64,000 nt of DNA, from the NCBI GenBank assembly GCA_964580585.1, contig CAZOKZ010000016.1, positions 3,616 through 67,615 on the forward strand, in the 5' to 3' direction. Positions within the stretch are counted from its first letter, which is position 1. Each line of letters begins with the position of its first letter. The notes beneath the pieces are model-generated. The model made no database searches, was not told the DNA's origin, and saw only the letters and a program-made list of their open reading frames with translations. A program made the position numbers and the translations under genes. Origin of the DNA: CAZOKZ01 sp964580585. GTDB lineage: Bacteria; Sumerlaeota; Sumerlaeia; SLMS01; JAHLLQ01. Shown here in pieces: positions 36,964 to 45,832 of this stretch.

Positions 36964-37518
36964 ATGTTTACTGAAAAACAAAAGCAGGCACTGACAGTCG
37001 GGTTAATTTTCGCTGTCCTGCTTGGCGTTGTCGTCGGCTACTATTATTTCATGGTAGCCAGCAAAGCCGTGGCCAGCTCGAAGAAAAAACAGGCCACCCT
37101 GACTGCCGAAATCGACAAAAACCAGAAAGAGTTGGATAATATCAACGATTTCCTGGCCGATACGGCAGAACAAGAACGCCTGCGCGTGAAAGTGGAAAGC
37201 GCCAAACGCCGCCTTCCCAACGACCCCGAGGCCATCGAGTTCCTCTCGATCCTGCAAGACAGCCTCAAAAAAACCGGCGTCAGCTTCACCCGCGTGGCCC
37301 CACTGTCTCCGATCAACCGCTACATGTACCGCGAACTCCCCTACGAAATCAAAGGCGCTGCCCGTTACCACGAATTTGGCCAGTTCCTTAACCTGATCGA
37401 ATGCCACCCCGACCGCTTCATGCGCGTCACACGCTTCACCATTCAAAAGAACGACAAACGTCCCAGCATCCACCCCATCGAGGTTGGAATTTCCACCTTC
37501 ATGTTCAAAGGAAACTGA
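36964..37518 (+). CDS. pilO: Type IV pilus assembly protein PilO
   Basis: A 184-aa protein starting at ATG 36964 (GGAGGA at 36951-36956). A transmembrane helix at about 10-30 is followed by a coiled coil (35-80) and a periplasmic ferredoxin-like domain ending LNLIECHPDRFMRVTRF. This order and size match PilO, which forms heterodimers with PilN. It lies in canonical position between pilN and the PilP-like genes. Confidence 0.93.
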   Translation: MFTEKQKQALTVGLIFAVLLGVVVGYYYFMVASKAVASSKKKQATLTAEIDKNQKELDNINDFLADTAEQERLRVKVESAKRRLPNDPEAIEFLSILQDSLKKTGVSFTRVAPLSPINRYMYRELPYEIKGAARYHEFGQFLNLIECHPDRFMRVTRFTIQKNDKRPSIHPIEVGISTFMFKGN

Positions 37519-37563
37519 TTTCACAAACCCTCGCGTAACATGAAAGGGTAGTGGGTAAGCGCA

Positions 37564-38331
37564 ATGAAAAGAAATTGGACGCTGCCATTAGCATTGGGCC
37601 TTCTGACCGGAATGAGCACCATGCTGTCGTTCGCCGCCGAAAGCGGTGAGAAAAACGCCTCCTCCGAGGCAATCGTTTCCCCCGTGACGGAATTGGAAAT
37701 GTTGGTGGGCCTGCCTTCACAGGCAAAATTGCTGCGCGAATCGGACGAAAACCCTGCTGCCGCGCGCAATCTGTTCGAGCAACCCGAAGTTCGCGACTAT
37801 TTGCTGGGTGAATCGCCGCGCTTCGTTTACATCCCCGAAGCACCCGACCCGATGATTATCCCCTGGGTACGCGCGGAAATCGTGGCAGACGAACTGCTGG
37901 CCGACGCGCAAGCGACATTCGCACGCGCGAAGGAAAGTAAGAATTGGGATTTACTTGTCCTGGCAATGGATCAAGCAAAAAAAATCACTAAGAATTATCC
38001 GGATTCCAAGCAAGCTGAAGACGCTAATGAAATTATTCGGCAAGGTGATAGTCTAGTCAGTATTCCCGAAGATTTCGATGGTAAGATTCCGTGTTCCATC
38101 TCTCCAACTCCCAGCTCTAGACTTCCAGGTTGGATTACTTCTAATACGACAGGCATGATCTTCGACCTTGGTAATGCCGAAGAATCCGTGGTACTGGTTG
38201 ACGATAGTCTGATTCATCCAGGGGAAAGCATCAAATATTTCCCAACAGTCACATTGAAAGAAGTCAAACCGCAAACCGCGGTGTTTGAATACCTGGAACG
38301 CGAATTTTCCGTCCATGTCTCCGGACAGTGA
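37564..38331 (+). CDS. Periplasmic PilP-like pilus protein, copy 1
   Basis: A 255-aa protein with a signal peptide (about 1-25, cleavage near SFAAES). It has a conserved first half (LEMLVGLPSQAKLLRESDE, FVYIPEAPDPMIIPWVR) and a C-terminal beta domain (about 195-250) with the pattern VLVDDSLIHPGES, TVTLKEVKPQTAVFEY. That domain and the position between pilO and pilQ suggest a PilP role, namely bridging PilNO to the secretin. The downstream gene is a paralogue. A stretch at about 37930-38130 looks poorer in GC than its surroundings. PilP identity is inference. Confidence 0.75.
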   Translation: MKRNWTLPLALGLLTGMSTMLSFAAESGEKNASSEAIVSPVTELEMLVGLPSQAKLLRESDENPAAARNLFEQPEVRDYLLGESPRFVYIPEAPDPMIIPWVRAEIVADELLADAQATFARAKESKNWDLLVLAMDQAKKITKNYPDSKQAEDANEIIRQGDSLVSIPEDFDGKIPCSISPTPSSRLPGWITSNTTGMIFDLGNAEESVVLVDDSLIHPGESIKYFPTVTLKEVKPQTAVFEYLEREFSVHVSGQ

Positions 38332-38410
38332 CGGGTTGAACGAAGCAGAAAAGAACGAGAAGTTGAAACCGTACGGCCTTGACGAGACATAAACCGAAGG
38401 AATGGCTCTC

Positions 38411-39253
38411 ATGAGAAAACACCTATCGCTTCTCCTGACAATGGGTCTTCTGTGCGGACCAGCGCTTTCCGCCGTTTACGCGCAGGGGGAAGACGATCCG
38501 GAATCGCCCAATTACGTGGAACCCGAGACGATGGTAGAAGAATCCTCGGAACCCGCGGATCAGGAATCCGATGAATTTGAAGGCCGGAATATCGAAGCAA
38601 CGGTATCCGACCTGGAAGCGCTGATTTCGCTGCCGCCGCAGGCACGTCTTGGACGCGAATCGGACGAGGACTTGGCGAACCCGCGCAACTTGTTTGAATC
38701 CAAGGAGGCGCAAGAATTCCTCCTGGGCGAACATCCGAAATTCATCTATATTCCCGAGGGCACCGACCCCATGATTATTCCATGGGTTCGCGAGCAAATC
38801 GTGGTGGCGGAATTGTTGTCGGACGCGGAAGAGGCCTTCAAACGGGCCAAAGACGCCAACAATAAGACAACCGCCCAAGAAGACGCTCTCCCCAAAGTGG
38901 CTCGAATTCTGGAAAGTTATCCCAGCGCTCCGAACGCGACCCAGGCCAAACAGCTCAAGGTCCAGATCGAAACGTTCATCAATACGATGGAAAATCCGGT
39001 AACTGATGGTGAAAAAAAACCCACCCCGACGACGTTTGTCAAACTTCCACCTTGGATTACGACCAATACGCATGGCGTTGTGTTGGATTTGGAAAACCCC
39101 GCCGATTCGGTGGTTTTAGTGGGCGATTATGTGTTACGACCCGGTGAAAGCGTGGATCGCTTCCCGACCGTTGTGGTCAAGGAAGTCCGCTCTCAACAAG
39201 TCGTGTTTGAATACCAGGACCATGAGTTTCTGGTCATTGTGAATACACAGTAA
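38411..39253 (+). CDS. Periplasmic PilP-like pilus protein, copy 2
   Basis: A 280-aa paralogue of the preceding gene. ATG 38411 is preferred to ATG 38402, because AAGGA lies 10 nt before it. A signal peptide (cleavage near VYAQGE) is followed by an acidic segment (30-60). The shared core is LEALISLPPQARLGRESDE with FIYIPEGTDPMIIPWVR. The C-terminal beta domain reads VLVGDYVLRPGES, TVVVKEVRSQQVVFEY. The arrangement is tandem with copy 1 between pilO and pilQ, so the two may form a heteromeric collar or replace one another. Function is inferred from position. Confidence 0.75.
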   Translation: MRKHLSLLLTMGLLCGPALSAVYAQGEDDPESPNYVEPETMVEESSEPADQESDEFEGRNIEATVSDLEALISLPPQARLGRESDEDLANPRNLFESKEAQEFLLGEHPKFIYIPEGTDPMIIPWVREQIVVAELLSDAEEAFKRAKDANNKTTAQEDALPKVARILESYPSAPNATQAKQLKVQIETFINTMENPVTDGEKKPTPTTFVKLPPWITTNTHGVVLDLENPADSVVLVGDYVLRPGESVDRFPTVVVKEVRSQQVVFEYQDHEFLVIVNTQ

Positions 39254-39322
39254 TCTAGACGAATAAAGGCAACTACGATGAGAAGACGACCTTGCTCGGT
39301 TAAGACCTCCAAAGGAGCGATT

Positions 39323-41398
39323 ATGCAATTCCGAACTGTTTCCTCGATTTCCGGTGTGGCCGGATGCCTTGGGCTGATGTTGATGACATCCGTCGGCTGG
39401 GCTGCCTCTACGATAGACGCCTGGGATTTGCAGAAAACTCCGGGCAAGGAAAGGATCCGGATCCATTGGAGCGAGCCGTCGGCAATCCAGGTAAACGAAT
39501 TCCCCTCTGCCCAGCAGATCATTGTCAAAATCCCTGAAGCCGCGCTGGCTGGGTCCGGGTTGAACACTCTGGACACGTCGAAAAGCGCCGTGCTGAACGG
39601 GGCGAAAATTCAACCGATCACGCTGAGCGATGGACGCGAAGGCATCCAGGCAACCTTTAACCTGCGCGAGTGGACCAAGCCGACAGCAATTGCGGGTCCC
39701 CGTTGGCTGACGATCACCTACGATGCTCCGAATGCTCCGGCAGCGGAAGCAATCACGCTCAGCAACGACGACATCGAGGCGTTGGATGCGAAGTCCTTCG
39801 GTTCGGCTCATGCGCCGCAGGATGGCGCGGGACAGGCACCGGGCGCAGAAGAGCCCTTTGCCGCCTTCTATGTCCCACCCGACCTGACCCAGGAAGAAAA
39901 AGAAGCTCAGGTTTCCAATACGGACGTGGGCATGATGAACACGATGAATTTGTTCCAGCGCACCGTGAACCTGGATTATAAGGACGCGGACCTGCAGAAC
40001 GTCATTCGTTCCATCGCCACCAAGCTGAAACTGAACATTATCCTGATGCCGGGCGATGTCAGTGGTCGTGTCACGGTTAGTTTGAACAACGTCCGCTTGG
40101 GTGATGCGTTCGATTCATTGCTGAAAGCCAACAATTTGGCCTATAAAGTTGAAGAAGGCGGGATCGTTCGCATCGTTCCGCGTGACGAAGTCAAATCGCG
40201 TGACGTGGAAACGACCACGCAGTCGATTTCAATCAACTGGGTTGATGCCAAGGAAATCGTCGGTGTGCTCAAACCTTTCCTGAGCGATGCGGGACAGATT
40301 CAGTCGCATGAACAAAGCAATTTGGTGATCGTTGAAGACGTTCCGGAAAAAGTCGTCGAAGTTCAAGAGTTGATTCGTCGTCTCGATGCGCCGGAAAAAC
40401 AAGTTCGCATGGAAGTCCGCATGGTCGATATGACCACGACAGCACGCCGTGCGCTGGGTTTCCAAAACAACTTCACTTCGCGTGCCCAAAAAGACCTTTA
40501 TCCGTTCCCAGGAACGACAGGAACCATCCCAACGTTGATCACGGACACGGAAAAAACGATCACGTTGCCTGACGGTTCCACCATTACCGAAACGGGCAAG
40601 AAGATCGAGCCGGATTTCGATTCGCTTCTGCTCTACCCGACCACGGTTGGCCAGGCAGGCGGCGCAGTGGCTGCTGCGGGCGGTTTGGACATGGCCCATC
40701 GCTTCTCGGCCTCGATCCTCGGAACATCGTTCGACATCGATGCCCGGCTGACAGCTCTCGAAAACCACGATGAAGCCATCACGTTGGCGAATCCCTCGGT
40801 GGTTTCGTTGAATAACATCGCAGCGAGCATTGAAATCAAACGCCAGATCCCGTATCTGGACGCAACGACGTCAACGGGCGGTTCATTCGCGACAGTTAAG
40901 TTCGCCGATGTGGGTACCAAGGTGGAATTGACCCCGCGCATCACGAACAATGGCTACATTATCATGGATATCAGCCCGGAACAAAAAATCCAGGTTGGTA
41001 CGCAGAACCTTTCAACGACGGAAGTTCCGATTATCGACGAACGCTTCACCGAAACATCGGTCATCGCCAAAGACGAACAAACGATCGTTTTGGGCGGCTT
41101 GCGTCAGTTTGAATCAACCAATTCAGAGTTGGGTGTTCCGTGGTTTATGCGCATTCCCGTTCTCAGCTGGCTTGCGAAAACCAATACGAATCAACACCGC
41201 AAACTGGAACTGTACCTGTTTGTGACGCCGCACATTGTCAAAGACCCCGAACCGTCGGTTTATGAAACGGCAATCTATGACAAGATCGATTACAACTGGG
41301 ATTTGCCGGATTATTACTTCGACGAAGTGACACTCCGCAAGAGCCCGAACGAGCGCGTGCATCCCAAATTCAAGCCCATGCCGACGGATGTGAAGTAA
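39323..41398 (+). CDS. pilQ: Type IV pilus secretin PilQ
   Basis: A 691-aa protein from ATG 39323, preceded by AAAGGAG (39311-39317). Signal peptide (about 1-28). An AMIN-like domain (35-140) would bind peptidoglycan, then an acidic linker, an STN/N0 domain (VNLDYKDADLQNVIRSIA), an N1-type domain and the secretin barrel from about 390, with VVSLNNIAASIEIKRQIPYL and the C-terminal ETSVIAKDEQTIVLGGL hallmarks. It forms the outer-membrane pore for pili. The last 40 residues form a charged tail. Last gene of the pilus operon. Confidence 0.96.
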   Translation: MQFRTVSSISGVAGCLGLMLMTSVGWAASTIDAWDLQKTPGKERIRIHWSEPSAIQVNEFPSAQQIIVKIPEAALAGSGLNTLDTSKSAVLNGAKIQPITLSDGREGIQATFNLREWTKPTAIAGPRWLTITYDAPNAPAAEAITLSNDDIEALDAKSFGSAHAPQDGAGQAPGAEEPFAAFYVPPDLTQEEKEAQVSNTDVGMMNTMNLFQRTVNLDYKDADLQNVIRSIATKLKLNIILMPGDVSGRVTVSLNNVRLGDAFDSLLKANNLAYKVEEGGIVRIVPRDEVKSRDVETTTQSISINWVDAKEIVGVLKPFLSDAGQIQSHEQSNLVIVEDVPEKVVEVQELIRRLDAPEKQVRMEVRMVDMTTTARRALGFQNNFTSRAQKDLYPFPGTTGTIPTLITDTEKTITLPDGSTITETGKKIEPDFDSLLLYPTTVGQAGGAVAAAGGLDMAHRFSASILGTSFDIDARLTALENHDEAITLANPSVVSLNNIAASIEIKRQIPYLDATTSTGGSFATVKFADVGTKVELTPRITNNGYIIMDISPEQKIQVGTQNLSTTEVPIIDERFTETSVIAKDEQTIVLGGLRQFESTNSELGVPWFMRIPVLSWLAKTNTNQHRKLELYLFVTPHIVKDPEPSVYETAIYDKIDYNWDLPDYYFDEVTLRKSPNERVHPKFKPMPTDVK

Positions 41399-41421
41399 AT
41401 TCAAGCGCTGAAAACTTACTC

Positions 41422-41458
41422 GCTGCCTCCCCCACCAAAGGGAGGCAGCACTTATTTT
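41422..41458 (+). terminator. Terminator-like hairpin after pilQ
   Basis: A perfect 10-bp stem (41422-41431 with 41440-41449) with an 8-nt loop is followed by ACTTATTTT. The T tract is interrupted, so efficiency is uncertain. Confidence 0.7.
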
Positions 41459-41815
41459 TAGCCCACAATAGGTCAGTGAAATACCACGTTTCACCTCATT
41501 GCCATGGGGACGAAAAAACTTTTTGTCTATTCAAGACAAAAGGGGGGTAAAATATTGGAGCGGACCGAATGACAATAAAGCGCTTTCATATTGGCCGGAA
41601 TTGATAGCAACTGATATTTAGAGGAAATAGAGGCGGATTTCAGCTTGCGGAGGGCCCTGCTCTCCCGTTCTTTTTTTCGTCCTGATACGCCGAGACCGGG
41701 TGTGGCATTTTCGGTCACTTGGCCTATCCAAAAAAAAACGCTGTCCCTCGGTTACCGGACCTGCCGTCTTTACGGTCCGGCCTCGACGGGGGGATTAGAT
41801 GGAGAAACTTACACG
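41459..41815 (+). other. Non-coding leader of the glucan phosphorylase gene
   Basis: About 360 bases with no gene. A hairpin pairs CCGGACC (41755-41761) with GGTCCGG (41774-41780), about 35 nt before the start codon; an alternative inner stem pairs 41764-41767 with 41772-41775. Several poly-T and poly-A tracts occur (41668, 41729). It may hold the promoter and a regulatory leader. Confidence 0.4.
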
Positions 41816-44431
41816 ATGGCGGAAAGACGCATCCCCTCTGAGTTCCTCGGAACTGTCCGAGTTCTACCCAAACTGCCCAAGGCCCTTTCCGGACTGGAAG
41901 ATTTGGCGTACAATATTTGGTGGGCCTGGAACCCGTATGCCCGGGCTTTGTTCCGCCAAATTCACTCGGAAACCTGGATTAAATGCCAGGGTAACCCGAT
42001 GCTCTTCATGAGCTCGGTCAAGCAAGAGCACCTGGAAGCTGCGGCGAAAGACAAGGAAGTCCTGAAGCTGTACGATTCGATGATGAAACAGCTCAATGAA
42101 TACGTCTCGGCCAAAGGCTCGTGGTATTCGCGCACGCATAAGGGTAAGAAAAACGTCCTGGTAGCTTATTTCTCGGCCGAATTCGGCCTTCACGAGTCGC
42201 TTCCGATTTATTCGGGTGGTTTGGGCGTTCTCGCCGGCGACCACTGCAAATCCGCATCCGATATCGGCCTGCCTTTTGTCGCGGTCGGTATGCTGTATCG
42301 CGAAGGATACTTTATCCAGAAAATCGATGCCTATGGCCATCAAATCGCCGAGTTCCGTCCCAACGATTGGCGCGATCTGCCCATTCGCCCGGCGCTGAAT
42401 TCAAATGGCGAAGAAGTTGTCGTTGAAGTGGAAATGCCTGACCGCATCCTTTACGGCAAGGTTTGGAAGGTGCAGGTCGGCCGTAATCCTTTGTATCTTC
42501 TGGACACCGACATTCCTCAAAACAACCACGAAGATCGCAAGCTGACCTCACGTCTGTACGGCGGGGGCGAAGAAATGCGTATCCAGCAGGAAATCCTGCT
42601 CGGAATCGGCGGCGTTCGCGCATTGCGCGCACTGGGCCACCAGCCAACGGTCTTCCACATGAACGAAGGACACTCCGTGTTCCTGGGCCTCGAGCGCCTG
42701 CGTGAATACATCCACAACGAAGGCCTCAGCTTCCGCGAAGCCGTGGAAATCGTGCGCGCCTCGACGCTGTTCACCACGCACACACCGGTTCCGGCGGGCA
42801 ACGATGCCTTCCCGCCTCCGATGGTGGAAAAATATTTCCGCCCGTTCTGGGAATCGATTGGTGTTTCCCGTACGCGCTTCATGACCCTTGGCCTGGACAC
42901 CAGCCAGGACAGCGGGCGCTTCTCGTTGACGATTCTGGCGCTGAATCTGGCTGCCATGGCCAACGGCGTGTCGGAATTGCACGGCCACGTGTCGCGCTCG
43001 ATGTGGCAACACGTTTGGGGCGACGTTCCGGCCAGCGAAAACCCGATCGATCACATTACCAATGGCGTTCACACACGCACCTGGTTGTCGATCGACATGC
43101 AATGCTTGTTCGATAAGTACTTCGACAAGGATTGGCGCGAACGTCTTGAACAACCCGACGTTTGGAAGAAAGTCGATCGCATTCCCGATACCGAGTTGTG
43201 GGAAGTGATCAACAAACTGCGCAAAGACATGGTGGACTTCGTTCACACGCGCGTTACTTCCCAACACTCGCGCTTTGGCGAATCGTTCGACGAAATTCGC
43301 GAATGGGCCAAGGTCCTCGATCCCGACACCTTGACCATCGGGTTTGCACGTCGTTTCGCGACCTATAAACGTGCAACGCTGATTTTCCGCGATAAAGAGC
43401 GTCTGGCACGCATTCTGAGCCATCCGGAACGTCCGATCCAGATCGTGTTCTCGGGCAAAGCTCACCCGGCCGACAAACCCGGCCAGGAATTGATCCGCCA
43501 GGTTCAGGAAATGTCGAAAGATCCGGCATTCCGTGGCAAAATCATCTTCCTCGAAAACTACGACATGAACGTTGGCCGTCGTCTCACCAGCGGTGTGGAC
43601 GTTTGGCTGAACAACCCGCGTCGTCCGCTCGAAGCCTCGGGCACCTCGGGCATGAAAGTTCCGCTGAACGGCGGCATCAACTGCTCGATCCTCGACGGTT
43701 GGTGGCGTGAAGCCTTCTATGAAAACCCGAAGAGCGGCTGGGCGCTGGGCGAAGAAACCGAATACAGCGATCCGAACCGTCAGGACGAAGCCGACGCCGA
43801 GTCGATCTACCAGACGCTCGAAATGCAGGTCGCTCCGTTGTTCTACGACCGCGACGAAAACGGCATTCCGGTCAACTGGCTGGCTCGCGTACGCGAATCC
43901 ATGAAAACCGTCGGTCCGCGTTTCTCGACCAATCGTATGGTCGAGGAATACACCGAGAAATTCTACCACCCGGGCACCGCGCGCCAGGAACTGCTGATCT
44001 CCAAGCGTTACGACCGCGCACGCAAGAACGCCGAGTGGAAAGAAAAAATGCGCGCCGCATGGCCGGGCATCCGCATCAAGGCCTATCTGGACGATGCGGT
44101 TGACGAAAGCGCCACGATTCGCGTGAAAGATAAATTGAACATCGTTGCCGAAGTAGATCTGGGTTCGATTTCGCCGGACGACGTCCAGGTGGAAATCTAC
44201 GTTGCCCCGATCAACGCGACGGGCAATGGCGGCGTCAAAGTCCCCGCTGGCTCGATTCCGATGCGCCCCGATGGAAAAAAGAAAGACAACAATTACTACA
44301 CCTATCGTGGCAGCCTGATGGAAAGCGACTCGGGCGAATACGGTTACACGGTTCGCGTGGTGCCGAAACACCCCGACCTCGTTCACCCACAGGAACTGGG
44401 CTTGGTTAGCTGGGCGCATTCGCCACGCTAA
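41816..44431 (+). CDS. glgP: Alpha-glucan phosphorylase
   Basis: An 871-aa GT35 enzyme that releases glucose 1-phosphate from glycogen-like alpha-glucans. The start MAERRIPSEF has GGAG 11 nt upstream; an ATG 57 codons earlier gives an unlikely N-terminus. The first 110 residues (LPKALSGLEDLAYNIWWAWNP) form the extension specific to this bacterial/archaeal phosphorylase subfamily. The active site contains SGTSGMK with the PLP lysine K614, then NGGINCSILDGWW. The last 110 residues form a beta-rich domain typical of the family. It is cytosolic, in contrast to the exported CBM48-type proteins at 1-4735, but both concern alpha-glucan. Confidence 0.96.
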   Translation: MAERRIPSEFLGTVRVLPKLPKALSGLEDLAYNIWWAWNPYARALFRQIHSETWIKCQGNPMLFMSSVKQEHLEAAAKDKEVLKLYDSMMKQLNEYVSAKGSWYSRTHKGKKNVLVAYFSAEFGLHESLPIYSGGLGVLAGDHCKSASDIGLPFVAVGMLYREGYFIQKIDAYGHQIAEFRPNDWRDLPIRPALNSNGEEVVVEVEMPDRILYGKVWKVQVGRNPLYLLDTDIPQNNHEDRKLTSRLYGGGEEMRIQQEILLGIGGVRALRALGHQPTVFHMNEGHSVFLGLERLREYIHNEGLSFREAVEIVRASTLFTTHTPVPAGNDAFPPPMVEKYFRPFWESIGVSRTRFMTLGLDTSQDSGRFSLTILALNLAAMANGVSELHGHVSRSMWQHVWGDVPASENPIDHITNGVHTRTWLSIDMQCLFDKYFDKDWRERLEQPDVWKKVDRIPDTELWEVINKLRKDMVDFVHTRVTSQHSRFGESFDEIREWAKVLDPDTLTIGFARRFATYKRATLIFRDKERLARILSHPERPIQIVFSGKAHPADKPGQELIRQVQEMSKDPAFRGKIIFLENYDMNVGRRLTSGVDVWLNNPRRPLEASGTSGMKVPLNGGINCSILDGWWREAFYENPKSGWALGEETEYSDPNRQDEADAESIYQTLEMQVAPLFYDRDENGIPVNWLARVRESMKTVGPRFSTNRMVEEYTEKFYHPGTARQELLISKRYDRARKNAEWKEKMRAAWPGIRIKAYLDDAVDESATIRVKDKLNIVAEVDLGSISPDDVQVEIYVAPINATGNGGVKVPAGSIPMRPDGKKKDNNYYTYRGSLMESDSGEYGYTVRVVPKHPDLVHPQELGLVSWAHSPR

Positions 44432-44460
44432 ACTCTCCCACGCATAAATGAAAGAAACAA

Positions 44461-44492
44461 ACGCCCTCTGGAGAAATCCAGGGGGCGTTTTT
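44461..44492 (+). terminator. Rho-independent terminator of glgP
   Basis: A 12-bp stem (44461-44472 with 44477-44488, one G-T pair) with a 4-nt loop GAAA-type is followed by a T5 tract. Confidence 0.93.
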
Positions 44493-44504
44493 CATTTTCA
44501 TTCA

Positions 44505-44553
44505 GACAGGATAGCAGAATTTACAGAATAGGCTTTCAAATTACCATCCTGTC
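44505..44553. repeat. Short ACAGGAT-type inverted repeat
   Basis: GACAGGAT (44505-44512) is repeated inverted at 44546-44553, with AGAATTTACAGAATAGG between. It belongs to the same repeat type as the element at 30287-30378 and ends next to a T7 tract. Confidence 0.5.
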
Positions 44554-44563
44554 TTTTTTTCGT

Positions 44564-45112
44564 TTACCCGGTTTTCACCGGAATGCGTTTGGCCTTGGCG
44601 GTTTCGGTCTTCGGCAGGCGCACGGTCAGCAAACCGCTCTTGTAGTCCGCCTTCACCTTGCCTGCGTCGATCTCGGCGGGCAGCGCCACGCTACGCGTAA
44701 AGCTACCGAACGAGCATTCGTGATACGTGTAGTTTCCGGTTTTTTTCTCGTTCGACTGGCGGCGTTCGCCTCGAATCGTCAGGCGATTGCCCGACAGCTC
44801 GATATTGAAATCCTTCTCCTCCATGCCCGGCAATTCCGCCGTCACCAGTACTTCGTCCGCGCGGTTTTCCACGTCCAGGCGCGGGTATTGGATATCCCAC
44901 AGGTTCGGCCGCCAGAAGTCGTTGAAAAACCGGTCAATCGGATGCGTTGCGCCACGGTCGCTGACCATCAGGTCTCCCCCGCCGCCCTGCGGCTCCTGGG
45001 CGTCCTCCTCGTGATGGCGTAGCTTATCGGCCAGACGATCGAAACCCTCGGCAATTTCGTCACGCAAGCGATTCAGATGGCCCGACAGGTTATGTTTCAG
45101 ATCCTTTGTCAT
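44564..45112 (-). CDS. Hsp20/alpha-crystallin small heat-shock protein
   Basis: A 182-aa protein. ATG 45112 is chosen because AAAGGAGG is then 8 nt away; ATG 45118 would leave 2 nt. A helical, charged N-terminal arm (1-75) precedes the alpha-crystallin domain (about 78-175), with LDVENRADEVLVTAELPG, the DAGKVKADYKSGLLTVRLPK block and a C-terminal RIPVK tail (an IxV-like motif). ATP-independent holdase. It is the last of three Hsp20 genes on this strand. Confidence 0.93.
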   Translation of the reverse strand: MTKDLKHNLSGHLNRLRDEIAEGFDRLADKLRHHEEDAQEPQGGGGDLMVSDRGATHPIDRFFNDFWRPNLWDIQYPRLDVENRADEVLVTAELPGMEEKDFNIELSGNRLTIRGERRQSNEKKTGNYTYHECSFGSFTRSVALPAEIDAGKVKADYKSGLLTVRLPKTETAKAKRIPVKTG

Positions 45113-45178
45113 GATCATCGCCTCCTTTCAAATTGCGTGGGAAACTCAAATAGCTCGCGTTGAATTCTGAAAGTAATT

Positions 45179-45377
45179 TAACCACGAAGGCACGAAGACA
45201 CAAAGAATACACGAAGAGTCCACTTCCTAATTTAATGCTTTCCTTGTTTCAAATTCAAAAGCCGAATTTGTTTCAAGTTTTGACTTCCTCCATCACATCC
45301 AGTTCTGCAATGTCCTTTGACATTACTCGCTTTTCTTCGTGTTGCTTCGTGAACTTCGTGCCCTCGTGGTGATTCTT
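45179..45377. repeat. CACGAAG inverted-repeat element
   Basis: A left arm (about 45179-45218) and a right arm (about 45332-45377) are imperfect inverted copies of each other. Both carry tandem CACGAAG units: AACCACGAAGGCACGAAG on the left and CACGAGGGCACGAAGTTCAC on the right when read in reverse. Between them lies about 110 bases of AT-rich DNA without a gene. It separates two Hsp20 genes. Its form is like a non-autonomous mobile element. Confidence 0.65.
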
Positions 45378-45384
45378 TTCGTTC

Positions 45385-45783
45385 TTACGCCACTTTCACC
45401 TCGATGTGGCGCGGCTTGGCCACCGCCGCGATGGGCAGGAACAACGCCAGCACCCCGTTGCGGTAATCGGCGGTAATTTTTTCCTGATCGATTTTCTCGC
45501 CCAGTGTGAACTGGCGGAAATAATTCGTCAGCGCGAACTCGCCGTAATCGGGACCAGCACCTTCGCGAGGCGCGATACCCGCCTTGATCGTCAGGATGTT
45601 ATTATCCACGTTCAAGTCGATCAGTTCCTTGCCGCTGCCCGGTAAATCGGCCAGCACATGCAGGCCTTCCTTCGTTTCGTAAATGTCCACCAACGGCGTC
45701 ACATAGCGTTCCGGTTCGCGGGTCGCTTCCGTCGTGGTGACTTCGGTTTCAGGGGTAACTTTGGCAATCGTTGATTCTGTCAT
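45385..45783 (-). CDS. Hsp20/alpha-crystallin small heat-shock protein
   Basis: A 132-aa protein from ATG 45783, with AAGGAGG about 9 nt upstream. The alpha-crystallin domain fills about 28-130 (VDIYETKEGLHVLADLPG, then KITADYRNGVLALFLP, and IEVKVA at the end). The N-terminal arm is short and Thr/Glu-rich. It follows the Hsp20 gene at 45833 by 49 nt and is followed by a repeat element. Its A-x-x-x-x-G-x-L signature is intact (NGVLALFLP), although some core residues differ from the first paralogue. Confidence 0.92.
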   Translation of the reverse strand: MTESTIAKVTPETEVTTTEATREPERYVTPLVDIYETKEGLHVLADLPGSGKELIDLNVDNNILTIKAGIAPREGAGPDYGEFALTNYFRQFTLGEKIDQEKITADYRNGVLALFLPIAAVAKPRHIEVKVA

Positions 45784-45832
45784 GGCTGTATTCCTCCTTG
45801 GGAAAATAGGATCGGGGTCGGAATTTGAGGTT

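Noticed and set aside
41645..41815. 57-codon N-terminal extension of glucan phosphorylase
   Set aside because: It lacks family similarity, lies in a low-complexity leader with a hairpin, and ATG 41816 fits the family start.
42548..44419. Very long minus-strand frame (over 600 codons) opposite the phosphorylase gene
   Set aside because: It lies entirely antisense to a clear enzyme gene and its translation is rich in F, H, R and V typical of antisense frames.
45160..45372. Short plus-strand frame inside the CACGAAG element
   Set aside because: It is composed of the repeat and of AT-rich spacer, and has no ribosome-binding site.
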